A stretch of DNA of 64,000 nt from CAYPHY01 sp964410625 (GCA_964410625.1 CAYPHY010000028.1:1-64000); one strand, 5' to 3'; counted from the stretch's first letter, positions 16,200-25,348 are shown. Program-made: numbers and translations. The notes: generated by a model not told the origin, from the letters alone.

Positions 16200-18569
16200 C
16201 TAGCTTCGTCCGTTCCGCCGGCCATCATATGGATTTGTTGGCTCTGTCAGCTTCGGCCGTTCTGCGATTGATTCCTTGTGGCGGCCGTTCTGTCCATTCA
16301 CCGACCGCCGGTTGAGCCGATCCAACAAGCGTGAAGCGGAACGGCGCAACAACACCGGCCGCAACAAACGCCACTCGGCCGTTGGGTCAAACCCTTCCTC
16401 CACATTTCGCTGCGGGCTAAACCGCTTCCGCACATATTGCCGCGTCAGATTCCGCACCGGCTCTTGACCCTCTGGTACTTCCATCACCAACAAGTCCGCT
16501 TGCTCATATGGTGTTTGCGTCGGCCGCCATACAATTCCCAGCCAACGTGCCCAGCCCCCCAGCCGGTCATAGCTGCGATCCACATCCCCCTCCACTCGCG
16601 CATTGAAGCGTTGTGCGGTCATCATTACGACACCGGCCAGCAACAGTACCCCCACCGTAATCCCAATTGTCCACGGCGAGACATTGGCTAACCAGCCGCT
16701 GCCCCCCGCATTCGCCGGTGCATCGACCCCCAACCCGGCGGCCGCACCCGTCTCAAAATCTTCCGGCGGCAAGAGCGATTCGCGGTCCGGCACATTAATT
16801 GGCCCTGATGGGACCGCAAAGGCATCTCCACCGGCCGCGCTTTCCGGCCGTTCGACCACCGGAATCGTCGCCGTCGGCTCAAACTCAATCCAGCCATACC
16901 CTGGGAAGAACACTTCCACCCACGTATGGGCATTACTCGCCCGCACACGGTAGACATTGGCTTGCTCCACAAACTCGCCCAACGTATAGCCACTTACCGT
17001 CCGTGCCGGAACCCCCAGGGAGCGCAACATGACCGCCATCGCTGAGGCATAGTAGGTGCAATACCCCTCTTGGGACACAAACAACACATGGTGTACCGGG
17101 TCTACATCGGCGGGAGCAGCCTCAATTTGATCGTTATAAGCGATGCGACTGCGCAAATCATCGCGAATGGCAATCGCCATATCAAAGGGGTTGGTCAGCC
17201 CAGCCGTGATTTCTTGCGCCAGTGCCACCGTCTCCTCAGAGATCGTATCGGGCAACTGCAAATAACGATCCTGTACCCATTGCGGATAATTTGTTGATGC
17301 CGAGCGCAAACTGGTTGCATCTACGGTAGACAGCCTCGACACCACATCGTACGTATCCCCTGGTCGCAACACAAAGCGCGAGCGCATCGAACTCACTAGC
17401 AGATTGTTATCCTGATCGTAGTTCCCCTCTACATACATCTGCCGGTTTGTCCCCACCATCTCCGGCAGCCCATATAAAAAGCTCGAATTTGGCAGGTAGT
17501 TGGTCACTGTCTGCGTCACCACTTCCCGCGACAACGTAAAGGGTACGCTCAACACGCCATCATCGGGGAAGTGCAAAACTGGCTCGGCCGAAATGAAATT
17601 CGTCGCCCACTCCCCATCTTCATAGGTGTCATAAGCAATACCCTGCCAATAGCCATAGGTCAGACGTTGCGGCACGGCCACATCCATAATCAGGGTATTA
17701 CCTACCGAGCGCGGCCCACCTAACACCAATGTATCCTGATAGGGATCATTGGTGCTTGTTCCATATGAGCGCAGGGAGGCAAACAGCCGCGTCCAGTTGT
17801 CCTGGAACTCTCGCCAAGGCCCGCGTGTTCCCGAAAGGGCGTCCCCCACGGCCGCACTCGCGCTCATCGTCGGTAATGTCCAGGCGATTAGCAAGGCTAA
17901 TAGTGCTGCAATCAGCCCGGCGCGAATGAAGTCAAAGCGAATGGCGGACTCGTAGCGCACGGCCGCCGCCCGCCAGCCAACTTCCTCGGCCGCTAGATGG
18001 GTCCGCGCGATAAAAATCAGCGCCAACAGGACGTATAAGGCCAGATATAGGGCTAACGGCCGCGGCCCATTGTAATAGTAGACCACACTCAGCAACACAA
18101 TCCCTGTTGGCAACACCACCCGCCAGACATGGGGCTTGCGATAGGTATACCATGCGGAGAGATAGCCTAAAATCCAAAAGACGGCTGCTGTCTGGATCAC
18201 GAAAATAATCCCGTCGCGGCTCGTTCCCCCCGTCACCGCCTTCTGCACCCATTCAAATTGGCGAACTATCAGATCAATCACCCGTTCACGCCAGGGAATA
18301 GCATCGGGCAGGGTTGAAGCCACCAACGCCAGCACAAAAAACAGCCCATAGACCAGCGCAAATAGATGCGCTGTGCGGTCGGAAAAAAGACTCTTTGACA
18401 AGAAGAAGCCCGCCAGCAGTGCCAGCGTTGCCACCATTGGCAAAATCTGCAAGCCATCAATCAAGTCCGCTTGCATAATGCCGATTGTGGCGATCAGTAG
18501 CATGGCCCACAATAGCAACAGCGTAGACCATCCTTCCGTCATGATCGGTCGTCTCTCAAAACGTGTCAT
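16200..18569 (-). CDS. Membrane-anchored transglutaminase-like protein
   Basis: 789 aa. About six hydrophobic segments fill residues 15-235, then comes an extracytoplasmic domain containing a transglutaminase-like core (about 455-575), then one more membrane helix (about 635-655) and a basic cytoplasmic tail resembling DUF4129. The core has Cys503 in EGYCTYYASAMAVMLRSLG and His548 in SNAHTWVEVFFPGYGW, followed by EFEPT, the usual Cys-His-acid triad. The architecture matches the TgpA/DUF3488 family, whose Pseudomonas member is essential; the substrate is unknown, and peptidase or crosslinking activity at the outer face is possible. GGAG lies 7 bases before the ATG at 18569. Confidence 0.87.
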   Translation of the reverse strand: MTRFERRPIMTEGWSTLLLLWAMLLIATIGIMQADLIDGLQILPMVATLALLAGFFLSKSLFSDRTAHLFALVYGLFFVLALVASTLPDAIPWRERVIDLIVRQFEWVQKAVTGGTSRDGIIFVIQTAAVFWILGYLSAWYTYRKPHVWRVVLPTGIVLLSVVYYYNGPRPLALYLALYVLLALIFIARTHLAAEEVGWRAAAVRYESAIRFDFIRAGLIAALLALLIAWTLPTMSASAAVGDALSGTRGPWREFQDNWTRLFASLRSYGTSTNDPYQDTLVLGGPRSVGNTLIMDVAVPQRLTYGYWQGIAYDTYEDGEWATNFISAEPVLHFPDDGVLSVPFTLSREVVTQTVTNYLPNSSFLYGLPEMVGTNRQMYVEGNYDQDNNLLVSSMRSRFVLRPGDTYDVVSRLSTVDATSLRSASTNYPQWVQDRYLQLPDTISEETVALAQEITAGLTNPFDMAIAIRDDLRSRIAYNDQIEAAPADVDPVHHVLFVSQEGYCTYYASAMAVMLRSLGVPARTVSGYTLGEFVEQANVYRVRASNAHTWVEVFFPGYGWIEFEPTATIPVVERPESAAGGDAFAVPSGPINVPDRESLLPPEDFETGAAAGLGVDAPANAGGSGWLANVSPWTIGITVGVLLLAGVVMMTAQRFNARVEGDVDRSYDRLGGWARWLGIVWRPTQTPYEQADLLVMEVPEGQEPVRNLTRQYVRKRFSPQRNVEEGFDPTAEWRLLRPVLLRRSASRLLDRLNRRSVNGQNGRHKESIAERPKLTEPTNPYDGRRNGRS

Positions 18570-18684
18570 TCAAACACTCCAAACAGTACTAATCGCTGGG
18601 ATGACCGCCCGTTGCGGCCGCTGATGACTCTGAAAACTATTCTATTATACCAGCTAATGCCAAATGTGTTCCTCTTTAGTTAAT

Positions 18685-19425
18685 CTATGACTCATACATA
18701 TGACCGGGCGTCTCCGTTTGTCGGCGCGGCCGTCTTCTCGTTCGCGTTCGCGGCCGTTGCTCCTTCGTCTTTCCCCATGAACGCCCCAGCACAACGGCCG
18801 CCGCCAGCGCAATGGCAATGATCGCCACCCACAGCCACCAATTCAACTGGGCTGTTCCCAACTCCGTATTAAAAGACGCTTCCCCCTGCCCCTCTGTTCC
18901 CTCTAGCAAAAGCCGCACCTCCACCGGGCCTGTCTCCGCCAGGATGAAGTCCGCCTCATAATAGAGCTTATTCGCCGACTGCTCCGTCGTTGCCGGTGTA
19001 ACCAGCATTTGCTCACCCGTTTGCCGCGACCAAACTTCGACCATCACGCTCGCATCCAAGACGGCCGACATATCTTCCACATCGGCCAGCGCCACGGTAA
19101 TATGCATCGTCCGGCCCGCCACCGGTTTACCCGGATTCATCCACGCCGTTAACCGATATGGCCCCGCCTCTACGGCCGACAGTTGTATTTCGCCACCGCC
19201 GTGTGCGGCCGCTGTCGGAGTAATTAGTAAGCAGTAGGCAGCAAGTAGTAGACAGTAGATAAGGAGCAGAGGAGCAGGGGAGCGGAGGGGCGGGAAAGTA
19301 GAACGTGGAGCGTGGAGCGTGGAGCGTAAGAAACCAGACTTACTCCGCCCTCTATCCTCGTCACTCGTCACTCGCCACTCACCACTCCTACGCAGGACGT
19401 TTAACAACATAAGCAACATAACCAA
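18685..19425 (-). CDS. FixH/YtkA-like secreted, membrane-anchored domain protein; start uncertain
   Basis: The mature part, from about AHGGGEIQLSAVEAGPYRLT, is an immunoglobulin-like FixH/YtkA-type domain, followed by one membrane helix (NWWLWVAIIAIALAAAVVLG) and an Arg-rich tail. Such domains often sit in cytochrome oxidase clusters, and this gene ends the caa3 cluster. The oddity is its N-terminus: everything between the SURF1 stop and about 19215 is made of four heptad arrays, and these encode the hydrophobic signal-like segment (LLLIYCLLLAAYCLL). The outermost ATG lies inside SURF1; a GTG in the array is another option. Either the signal peptide was created by the repeats or the gene's original start was overwritten. 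Confidence 0.6.
   Translation of the reverse strand: MVMLLMLLNVLRRSGEWRVTSDEDRGRSKSGFLRSTLHAPRSTFPPLRSPAPLLLIYCLLLAAYCLLITPTAAAHGGGEIQLSAVEAGPYRLTAWMNPGKPVAGRTMHITVALADVEDMSAVLDASVMVEVWSRQTGEQMLVTPATTEQSANKLYYEADFILAETGPVEVRLLLEGTEGQGEASFNTELGTAQLNWWLWVAIIAIALAAAVVLGRSWGKTKEQRPRTRTRRRPRRQTETPGHMYES
19223..19385. repeat. Cluster of four heptad arrays inside and before a reading frame
   Basis: Successive arrays with different 7-base words: AGTAAGC/AGTAGGC, then AGGAGCAG-type, then GTGGAGC three times exactly, then CACTCGT/CACTCGC. They fill the space from the SURF1 stop to the mature FixH-like domain and are translated in the open frame. Confidence 0.75.
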
Positions 19426-20200
19426 TCACCAGAATTAGCGCAAAGAGGAACCATTGAATGGCGTAGGCCAAGTGCGGCCCCTCTGACAAATCAACCACAC
19501 GCGGTTCATGGTAGGGTAGGGTATCATCCACAATCATGTCTACCCCGGCGGCCGTCTCCGCGGCCGTGTCCACTGGATACTCAACAACATAAAAGGGCAA
19601 CAACTCATAGGGCAACGTAGGCGCAATGGCATTGACATTCACACGAAAGATTTCGCGCTCCGGCCCGCGTGGGGCCGATGCGCTATCTGGCTGGCGCAAC
19701 AAAGTCTGTGACAACGCCACATACCCCCCCACCGTCACCGCTCCTTCCACGTTAAACTGTGCTAAATCTTCCCCTTCAGGGACCCATCCCCGATCTACTA
19801 ACACAGCTAATGGACAATTGTCCGTTGACAATTGACAATTGTTCGTTTCATTTCCACTGAGTAACAACGGTGTCACCAAATGCACCCCCGTCCGGCCTTG
19901 CCAACTTTGCAATTGTAATATCAACTGATGTTCATAATCATACACGCCGCTGGCCGTCACGGTACGATTGGCGAAAGTAGCCAGGTCGTCAGGCGGTGGT
20001 GCCGTATTAAGGTTGATCGGCTCGGCCGCCACCACCTGCGCCAACGCCGCATTACTGGCTCGCCGTTGCTCCAACCGGTCAAGTTGCCAGATGCCGAGCC
20101 GGACGAAGACGGCCGCTAATGCGACCACCAGCAGCGTCACCCACCACCAGCGACGACTGAAGAGAAGGCTGAAGGCTGAAGGATGAAGAGAGAAATTCAT
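19388..20200 (-). CDS. SURF1-family cytochrome oxidase assembly protein
   Basis: Membrane protein that helps load haem into cytochrome c oxidase subunit I; 270 aa. It has the expected two helices, WWVTLLVVALAAVFVRLGIW at the N-terminus (with the family's GIWQLDRLEQRR straight after) and AIQWFLFALILVIGYVAYVV at the C-terminus, with the periplasmic domain between, including the signature VLVDRGWVPEG. Its ATG at 20200 overlaps the ctaG stop (ATGA), so the two are translationally coupled. Heptad arrays lie inside the gene twice: at 20164-20190 they encode the extreme N-terminus, and at 19812-19846 CAATTGT-type units encode an extra loop (NNCQLSTDNCPL) before the conserved VLVDRG. Confidence 0.88.
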   Translation of the reverse strand: MNFSLHPSAFSLLFSRRWWWVTLLVVALAAVFVRLGIWQLDRLEQRRASNAALAQVVAAEPINLNTAPPPDDLATFANRTVTASGVYDYEHQLILQLQSWQGRTGVHLVTPLLLSGNETNNCQLSTDNCPLAVLVDRGWVPEGEDLAQFNVEGAVTVGGYVALSQTLLRQPDSASAPRGPEREIFRVNVNAIAPTLPYELLPFYVVEYPVDTAAETAAGVDMIVDDTLPYHEPRVVDLSEGPHLAYAIQWFLFALILVIGYVAYVVKRPA

Positions 20201-21156
20201 TTGCTGGGTTCGGGTGGGTGGATGCCGGGGGCGGCCAGGGAATCGGTGGTGTCCCAGCGGGTTCGCGGTTGCGGCCATTTGCGTTCCTCGCTGCTCACGA
20301 TCCGTGAAACCAGGAACAGCCCGGCCAGCAGGTACATCATGCTCCCTGGAATCCACATAATAATCCCGCCAATGCGCTGGTCGTCGAGCGTGGAGATGTT
20401 CCACACACGCGGGACACTGTTGTAATAGGTATAAAAGACGTCACCGGCAAAGGCAAGCACAACGCCCAACGCCATATTGGGGGGGATAGCGGCAATGGCA
20501 AAGATAACACGGCCGAGCGTCCCAATGCGCTGGTAGATCTTCGGCCCCGCCCCGATGATCCGCCACCAGTAGACCATTCCGGCCACAAAAAAGATGAGGT
20601 GTTCCAGATCGTGGATAAACTCATTCCGCAGGGCGAGATTGTAGGCATTGGGATCATGCCAGCCGATGATCGCCGATACCGAGAAGAGCCAGACAATGCC
20701 GGGGGAGGTCGCGCTGCGCACAAAGCGGCGCACCCGGCTCTCGCGGTGAATCAGGACGCTTAATCCCTCCCCAACCCGGTGGCGCAACGGGGTTGGCAAT
20801 CCCCAGAGCAGGAAAGGGAAGGGGTTTGGCAGCAACAGCAGCGGCGGCGCGATCATAATCAGCAACAGGTGCTGGATCATGTGCATGAAGAAGAATTGCT
20901 GCACCAAGACATCGAATGGCGAGAGCAGTGCTATTCCAATGACGATCAGCCCACTCCAATAGGAGAGCAGCCGCCAGGGTTCGGCCAGCCCAGGACGGCC
21001 GTGACCGGTCGCATCAGACCGGTTGCGAGAGGCGGCCGTGCGTTGCCGCAAGCGACGCCAGCCGATGGTGAAGAGCGTCCCCAGCAGCAGTAAGGTCGCG
21101 ATGACCTCTGGGCGAAAGTCCCAGGATAGTAAGATAGCTCGTGTAACCGGATCCAT
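20197..21156 (-). CDS. ctaG: CtaG-type cytochrome oxidase assembly factor (caa3 type)
   Basis: 319-aa membrane protein with about seven helices, of the CtaG family first defined in Bacillus and needed for a working caa3 oxidase, probably through copper delivery to CuB. Conserved blocks include WRLLSYWSGLIVIGIALLSP, the His-rich FFFMHMIQHLLLIMIAPPLL, AIIGWHDPNAYNLAL and LEHLIFFVAGMVYWW. This family is unrelated to the proteobacterial Cox11 that shares the name. It lies between coxC and SURF1 on the same strand. Confidence 0.88.
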   Translation of the reverse strand: MDPVTRAILLSWDFRPEVIATLLLLGTLFTIGWRRLRQRTAASRNRSDATGHGRPGLAEPWRLLSYWSGLIVIGIALLSPFDVLVQQFFFMHMIQHLLLIMIAPPLLLLPNPFPFLLWGLPTPLRHRVGEGLSVLIHRESRVRRFVRSATSPGIVWLFSVSAIIGWHDPNAYNLALRNEFIHDLEHLIFFVAGMVYWWRIIGAGPKIYQRIGTLGRVIFAIAAIPPNMALGVVLAFAGDVFYTYYNSVPRVWNISTLDDQRIGGIIMWIPGSMMYLLAGLFLVSRIVSSEERKWPQPRTRWDTTDSLAAPGIHPPEPSK

Positions 21157-21282
21157 ACTTTAAATCAGTACAGCGATTCTCCTGAATCGCTGGCGATTTA
21201 GGAAAATCGCGGTACATAGAAAAAGCAGCCTTACGCCCCCTTTTCAGCCGGGCGCAGGCTGCTCTCCTGTAAAGTCGTAGTG

Positions 21283-21327
21283 ACAATCCTCTGGATTGTC
21301 CGGACAATCCAGAGGATTGTCGCTACG
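21283..21327. repeat. Palindromic GACAATCC repeat
   Basis: GACAATCCTCTGGATTGTC is followed at once by its near-complement ending GATTGTCGCTACG. A related single copy lies at 54354-54378. It fills the coxC-ctaG spacer. Confidence 0.6.
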
Positions 21328-21335
21328 AAAAGTTG

Positions 21336-22022
21336 TTAGGAAATCGGCACAGCGCGGCCGATCAGATACAAGGCCGGGTAGAAAAAGACCCAGACGATAT
21401 CAACGAAGTGCCAATAAATCGCGGTAGCCTCAACACCCCAATGCTTTTCGGCGGTATAGTGGCCGCGTCGCCCCAGATTCCAGGCGATCAGGATAAAGAT
21501 GATGCCGCTAATGATGTGCAGGGCGTGGACGCCCGTCATGGCAAAAAAGACACCGGCATAAACGCCATGCTCGGCCGGGCGCAGATGACCAAATAGCTCG
21601 ACGCCAGCGATTTCCGCCTCCAGGCCAAAGATGTTCCATTCCAGGACAACGACGCCGATGAAGAAGATCACGCCCAAAACGGCGGTGATGATCATGTTGC
21701 GCAGGAAACGGCCGCGATCCCCATGTGCAATGGCAGTCTCTGCCCGGTTCATAGAAAAGCTGCTGAGCAGCAAGACGCAGGTGGCGATCAGGCCGATTTC
21801 CTGACTCAATGCCGGCCGTGTATCACCCCACAAGACAAAGCGGGCAACCAACAACGCCCCGAAGAGGAAGAGTTCGGAGAAGCAAAAGAGCCAAAGCCCC
21901 AGGCGGTTGTTGCGAAGCTGCACAACGAAGGGGGGTTCGTGGCCGTGGTCTGCCTCGTGGTTGTGGTCATCCACATGGGTAGGGGCTGTATGGGTTGTTT
22001 GGGTTGGGGTTGCGACGCTCAT
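21336..22022 (-). CDS. coxC: Cytochrome c oxidase subunit III
   Basis: Core membrane subunit of the haem-copper oxidase, 228 aa from this start, with about five helices after a His-rich leader (HVDDHNHEADHGHE). Typical family blocks are NNRLGLWLFCFSELFLFGAL, the conserved Glu region in GVYAGVFFAMTGVHALHII, and WHFVDIVWVFFYPALYLIG. The ATG at 22020-22022 overlaps the stop of coxD (TAATG), so translation is coupled; this decides the start over a longer frame to 22145. Confidence 0.92.
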   Translation of the reverse strand: MSVATPTQTTHTAPTHVDDHNHEADHGHEPPFVVQLRNNRLGLWLFCFSELFLFGALLVARFVLWGDTRPALSQEIGLIATCVLLLSSFSMNRAETAIAHGDRGRFLRNMIITAVLGVIFFIGVVVLEWNIFGLEAEIAGVELFGHLRPAEHGVYAGVFFAMTGVHALHIISGIIFILIAWNLGRRGHYTAEKHWGVEATAIYWHFVDIVWVFFYPALYLIGRAVPIS

Positions 22023-22225
22023 TAGTGGCCTTCCTCCTCCCGCCACAAGCGGGAAACGTGCATAAAGTTCTGGATGATAAAGGCGGTTTTGATCAGGGAG
22101 ATGATGAATAGAAGAACGGCCGAGTTCAAGCTGACACCCACCCAAAACTCTACTGCTGTTAGCACAGCCAGGATAATTAGTGTAATGACGCCGAGGCGAT
22201 AAGCTGCTGCTTTTCGATCACTCAC
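22022..22225 (-). CDS. coxD: Cytochrome c oxidase subunit IV (small, bacterial type)
   Basis: 67 aa with two hydrophobic segments (LGVITLIILAVLTAVEFWVG and SAVLLFIISLIKTAFIIQNF) and the ending MHVSRLWREEEG that is characteristic of the bacterial COX4_pro small subunit. It overlaps the coxC start. An inverted heptad array separates it from coxA upstream. Confidence 0.82.
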   Translation of the reverse strand: MSDRKAAAYRLGVITLIILAVLTAVEFWVGVSLNSAVLLFIISLIKTAFIIQNFMHVSRLWREEEGH

Positions 22226-22255
22226 GGTGTGTGGACTCCTTTTTAATCAGTCGTC

Positions 22256-22312
22256 GGTAGCCAGTTGGCAGTAAGCGGTTTTTTCTTCACTGCTAACTGG
22301 CTACTGCCAACT
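22256..22312. repeat. Inverted pair of heptad arrays, AGTTGGC/AGTAAGC family
   Basis: Units GGTAGCC, AGTTGGC and AGTAAGC face CTTCACT, GCTAACT, GGCTACT and GCCAACT across T6. AGTTGGCAGTA and TACTGCCAACT are perfect complements. It sits between coxA and coxD and could act as a processing or partial termination hairpin. Confidence 0.75.
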
Positions 22313-22317
22313 TTCTT

Positions 22318-24186
22318 TTAATCACCGGCCGCCGGGGCTGGTGCCGTCTTAACGTAGGTGGCACCGGGCAAACCATAATCATACGGGTCGCCAACAATCT
22401 CAATCGGCGTGTCGTAATTGAACTCTGGAATAGGGGTCGGGGTTTGCCATTCGGGCGAGCGCGACCCCCAGGGGTTGGTGGCGGCCAGCGGTTGTGTCCG
22501 CGAGCTAGAGATTAGATTGTAGAGCATGATCAACACCGACCAGCCGATGATCAGCGCGGCAATGGTGATCAATACATGCGTTACTTCGACGCCAAGCGCG
22601 GGATCATAGTCAGCAATACGACGACGCATTCCCATCACACCGGCGCTCATCTGGCCGATGCTCATCAGCCAAAAGCCGGGAACCATTAGCCAGAAGTGGA
22701 GACGGCCGAGGGACTCTTTGTACATGCGGCCGCTTATTTTCGGGAACCAGTAGTAGAGCGCGGCGAAGAAGGGGAAGATGAAGCCGCCAAACATTGTCGC
22801 GTGGAAATGCCCGACGACCCAGTAGCTATCATGGAGGTGAAGGTCGGTGGGAACGGTCCCTAAAATGGGGCCGGAAACACCACCAATCAGGAAGACAGAG
22901 ATCGCACCCAAGACAAAGAGCATGGGTGTGTTTAGTACCATCTTGCCATCCCACATGGTCGCTACCCAACTGAAGAACTTAACGCCGGTAGGGACGGCAA
23001 CCAGCATGGTCGAGAACATGAACGGGATGCGCAGGGCATCAGCCATGCCGGAGGTGAACATATGGTGCGCCCAGACCAGGAAGCCAACCATGGCAATGCC
23101 AAGACTGGACAGCGCGACCCAACGATAGCCATAAAGCGGCTTGCGCACAAAGACGGGCAATAGTTCGCTGATGATCCCTAGACCGGGCAAGATGAAGACA
23201 TAAACGGCCGGGTGGGAGTAGAACCAGAAGAGATGCTGGTAGAGAATGGGGTCGCCACCTCCGGCCGGGTCAAAGAAATTGAGACCGATGGCGCGTTCGA
23301 CGATGGTGAGGGTGAGCGCAACGCCAACGGTTTGGGTGGCGGTGAATTGGATCAACGAAGTTGCCAGTGCCGCCCAGACAAAGATGGGCATACGGAAGAG
23401 GGACATGCCTTTGGCTCGCATTGTGAAGACGGAGACAATGACATTGATCGCCCCGGCGATGGATGAGAAACCATTTAGCCAGAAGCCGAGGAGGAACAGT
23501 TGCGTTCCTATCGGACCACGCAAGCTGAGCGGTGGATAACCAACCCAACCCGTCTCCCAACCGCCAACGGCCACACCTGCTAATAGCAGAACACCAGAGG
23601 GAATGGTGATCCAGTAGCTGAAGGCGTTTAGTCGCGGGAAAGCCATGTCGGATGCGCCAATCATCAATGGAACAAGATAGTTCATCATGGCGCCAATACC
23701 GATCAGGATACAGGCGATCATTATCATCCCGTGGGCGCTGAAGAGCGTGTTATATTGCTCGTTGCTCAACCATTGCATCCCCGTTTGGGCTAATTCAATG
23801 CGGAAGATGATCGCAAACGCACCGGCGACGAGCAGCAGAACCAGACTGGTTATGCCATATTGAATGCCGATTACCTTGTGGTTCACATCCACGTTTAGAT
23901 AGCGTGACCATTCCGGCTTTCCTGGGGGCGGGCCATGGCGAAGGGGGGTGGGACGGCCGATAGTCCACTTCAACCAATCGGTCAGCACACCGGCAAAAAG
24001 CAAGAAGCCCACCAAACCAATGATCGCGCCAAAGACGACGCTCGGTTCCGTCAGCAGATTCGCTTCCAGCCCCATCGCCCGGCGGATCAGGTTAATGAAC
24101 CCGATGCCCAGGAATGTGGTGATAAACTGGCCGATCAGTCCACGCACTAATGCTGATGTGAGAATGATCTGTAAGGTCCTCATCAT
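22318..24186 (-). CDS. coxA: Cytochrome c oxidase subunit I
   Basis: Catalytic subunit that reduces oxygen at the haem a3-CuB site and pumps protons; 622 aa. Visible elements are the low-spin haem His in LFSAHGMIMIACIL, the CuB/His-Tyr region QHLFWFYSHPAVYVFILPG, the paired CuB histidines in LVWAHHMFTSG, and the haem ligands in DSYWVVGHFHATMFGG. The Glu of the D-channel appears as W-F-Y-S-H-P, where A-type enzymes have WFFGHPEVY: here the position is SHPAVYV, lacking the classic Glu. About 90 N-terminal residues hold two extra helices before the core. Start ATGATG with GAGAGG upstream. Confidence 0.93.
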   Translation of the reverse strand: MMRTLQIILTSALVRGLIGQFITTFLGIGFINLIRRAMGLEANLLTEPSVVFGAIIGLVGFLLFAGVLTDWLKWTIGRPTPLRHGPPPGKPEWSRYLNVDVNHKVIGIQYGITSLVLLLVAGAFAIIFRIELAQTGMQWLSNEQYNTLFSAHGMIMIACILIGIGAMMNYLVPLMIGASDMAFPRLNAFSYWITIPSGVLLLAGVAVGGWETGWVGYPPLSLRGPIGTQLFLLGFWLNGFSSIAGAINVIVSVFTMRAKGMSLFRMPIFVWAALATSLIQFTATQTVGVALTLTIVERAIGLNFFDPAGGGDPILYQHLFWFYSHPAVYVFILPGLGIISELLPVFVRKPLYGYRWVALSSLGIAMVGFLVWAHHMFTSGMADALRIPFMFSTMLVAVPTGVKFFSWVATMWDGKMVLNTPMLFVLGAISVFLIGGVSGPILGTVPTDLHLHDSYWVVGHFHATMFGGFIFPFFAALYYWFPKISGRMYKESLGRLHFWLMVPGFWLMSIGQMSAGVMGMRRRIADYDPALGVEVTHVLITIAALIIGWSVLIMLYNLISSSRTQPLAATNPWGSRSPEWQTPTPIPEFNYDTPIEIVGDPYDYGLPGATYVKTAPAPAAGD

Positions 24187-24202
24187 GCTGCCTCTCTAAA
24201 CA

Positions 24203-24271
24203 AATCTCCTAATCTCCCGCTTTCTCAATCTCCCAATCAATAAGAGAGTGGGAGACTGAGAGAGTGGGAGG
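24203..24271. repeat. Inverted pair of heptad arrays, AATCTCC/GGGAGAC family
   Basis: A left array of AATCTCC-type units faces a right array of AGTGGGAG/GACTGAG-type units between coxB and coxA. It is the same word family as the arrays around pfkA and before fusA. Confidence 0.72.
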
Positions 24272-24274
24272 GTA

Positions 24275-25348
24275 CTACTCTTCAAGCGTTTGAATAAACG
24301 CGATAATGTCGGCTATGATGTCAATCTCGACGCCTTCGGCCGCCATGATCTCCGCTTCACGAGCGGCAAACAACTCTTCATAGTTTTGCGGCATGACGTT
24401 GGGATTGAATCCCTGGACGATTTGAGCGTTAGGGTCAACGATTGAGGTATGGATGTACTCGTCATCGGCCGTGATCGTTGTACCATCGGTAAGCACCTCT
24501 TCGCGGCCGTAAAGCCCTTGCCATGTAGGGCCTGCGCCGGGCGTGCCGTCTAGCGAATGGCAACCAGCACAGGCAAAGCCTTCGGCGCTGTGCCACAATG
24601 CCCCACGCTCCTCCGGCGTCATCTCACCGAATAAGGGGACGGAGAGGCGTTCTTCGACCCAGGCGTCGAAATCTTCCTGACTGACGACGCGCACGGGGGC
24701 TAACATGGTCGTGTGTTGCAAGCCACACATTTCCGCACAACGGACTGTGTATTCACCAGGGAGGGTCGGTGTGAAACGCAGCGGTATAACTCGGCCGGGA
24801 ACAAGGTCTTGTTTTACGCGGAACTCCGGGACCCAAAAGGAGTGTAGGACATCCTCGGATTCCATCTGTAGTACGATGGGTCGGTTCACCGGCAGAACCA
24901 GTTCGCCGGAGACGATGTCCTCTTGTTCAGGGTAGCCAAAGCTCCAGGCCCACTGGCGGCCGACCACTTCAACGCTCATTTCGTTGGGTTTGGGTGCGAT
25001 CAGGTCGTTGAGAACGGTTGCTCCATAAACGCCAAAGCCAATGACCGCAAGGGTGGGAATGACGGTCCAGGCGATTTCCAGCGCTGTATTACCATGAACA
25101 TGGGGGGCGTCTGTCTCATCACCCGACCGGCGACGAAAGACAAAGGCCGAGTAGAGCATGAGCACCATGATCAAGGCGAATAAGAAAGCAATCACCCAAT
25201 AATGAGCACCAAACATAGTGTCAATGGGGATCGCCTCTGCACTGGCGGCTACTGGACGGGCAAAGATGAAGCTGAAAAGGAATCGCAAACCCAGAGTAGC
25301 CAGAATAACTAATAACGTGACAATGATAAAATGTTTCGCTCGTCCCAT
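24275..25348 (-). CDS. coxB: Cytochrome c oxidase subunit II with fused cytochrome c domain (caa3)
   Basis: Accepts electrons through the binuclear CuA centre; 357 aa. Two N-terminal helices are followed by the cupredoxin domain with DVLHSFWVPEF and CAEMCGLQHTTM, giving the CuA ligands Cys, Cys, His and Met, and then a C-terminal class I cytochrome c domain with CAGCHSLDGTPGAGPTW as haem site and a Met ligand in NPNVMPQNYEEL. This fusion defines a caa3-type oxidase. It is transcribed ahead of coxA, with an inverted heptad array between. Confidence 0.95.
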   Translation of the reverse strand: MGRAKHFIIVTLLVILATLGLRFLFSFIFARPVAASAEAIPIDTMFGAHYWVIAFLFALIMVLMLYSAFVFRRRSGDETDAPHVHGNTALEIAWTVIPTLAVIGFGVYGATVLNDLIAPKPNEMSVEVVGRQWAWSFGYPEQEDIVSGELVLPVNRPIVLQMESEDVLHSFWVPEFRVKQDLVPGRVIPLRFTPTLPGEYTVRCAEMCGLQHTTMLAPVRVVSQEDFDAWVEERLSVPLFGEMTPEERGALWHSAEGFACAGCHSLDGTPGAGPTWQGLYGREEVLTDGTTITADDEYIHTSIVDPNAQIVQGFNPNVMPQNYEELFAAREAEIMAAEGVEIDIIADIIAFIQTLEE

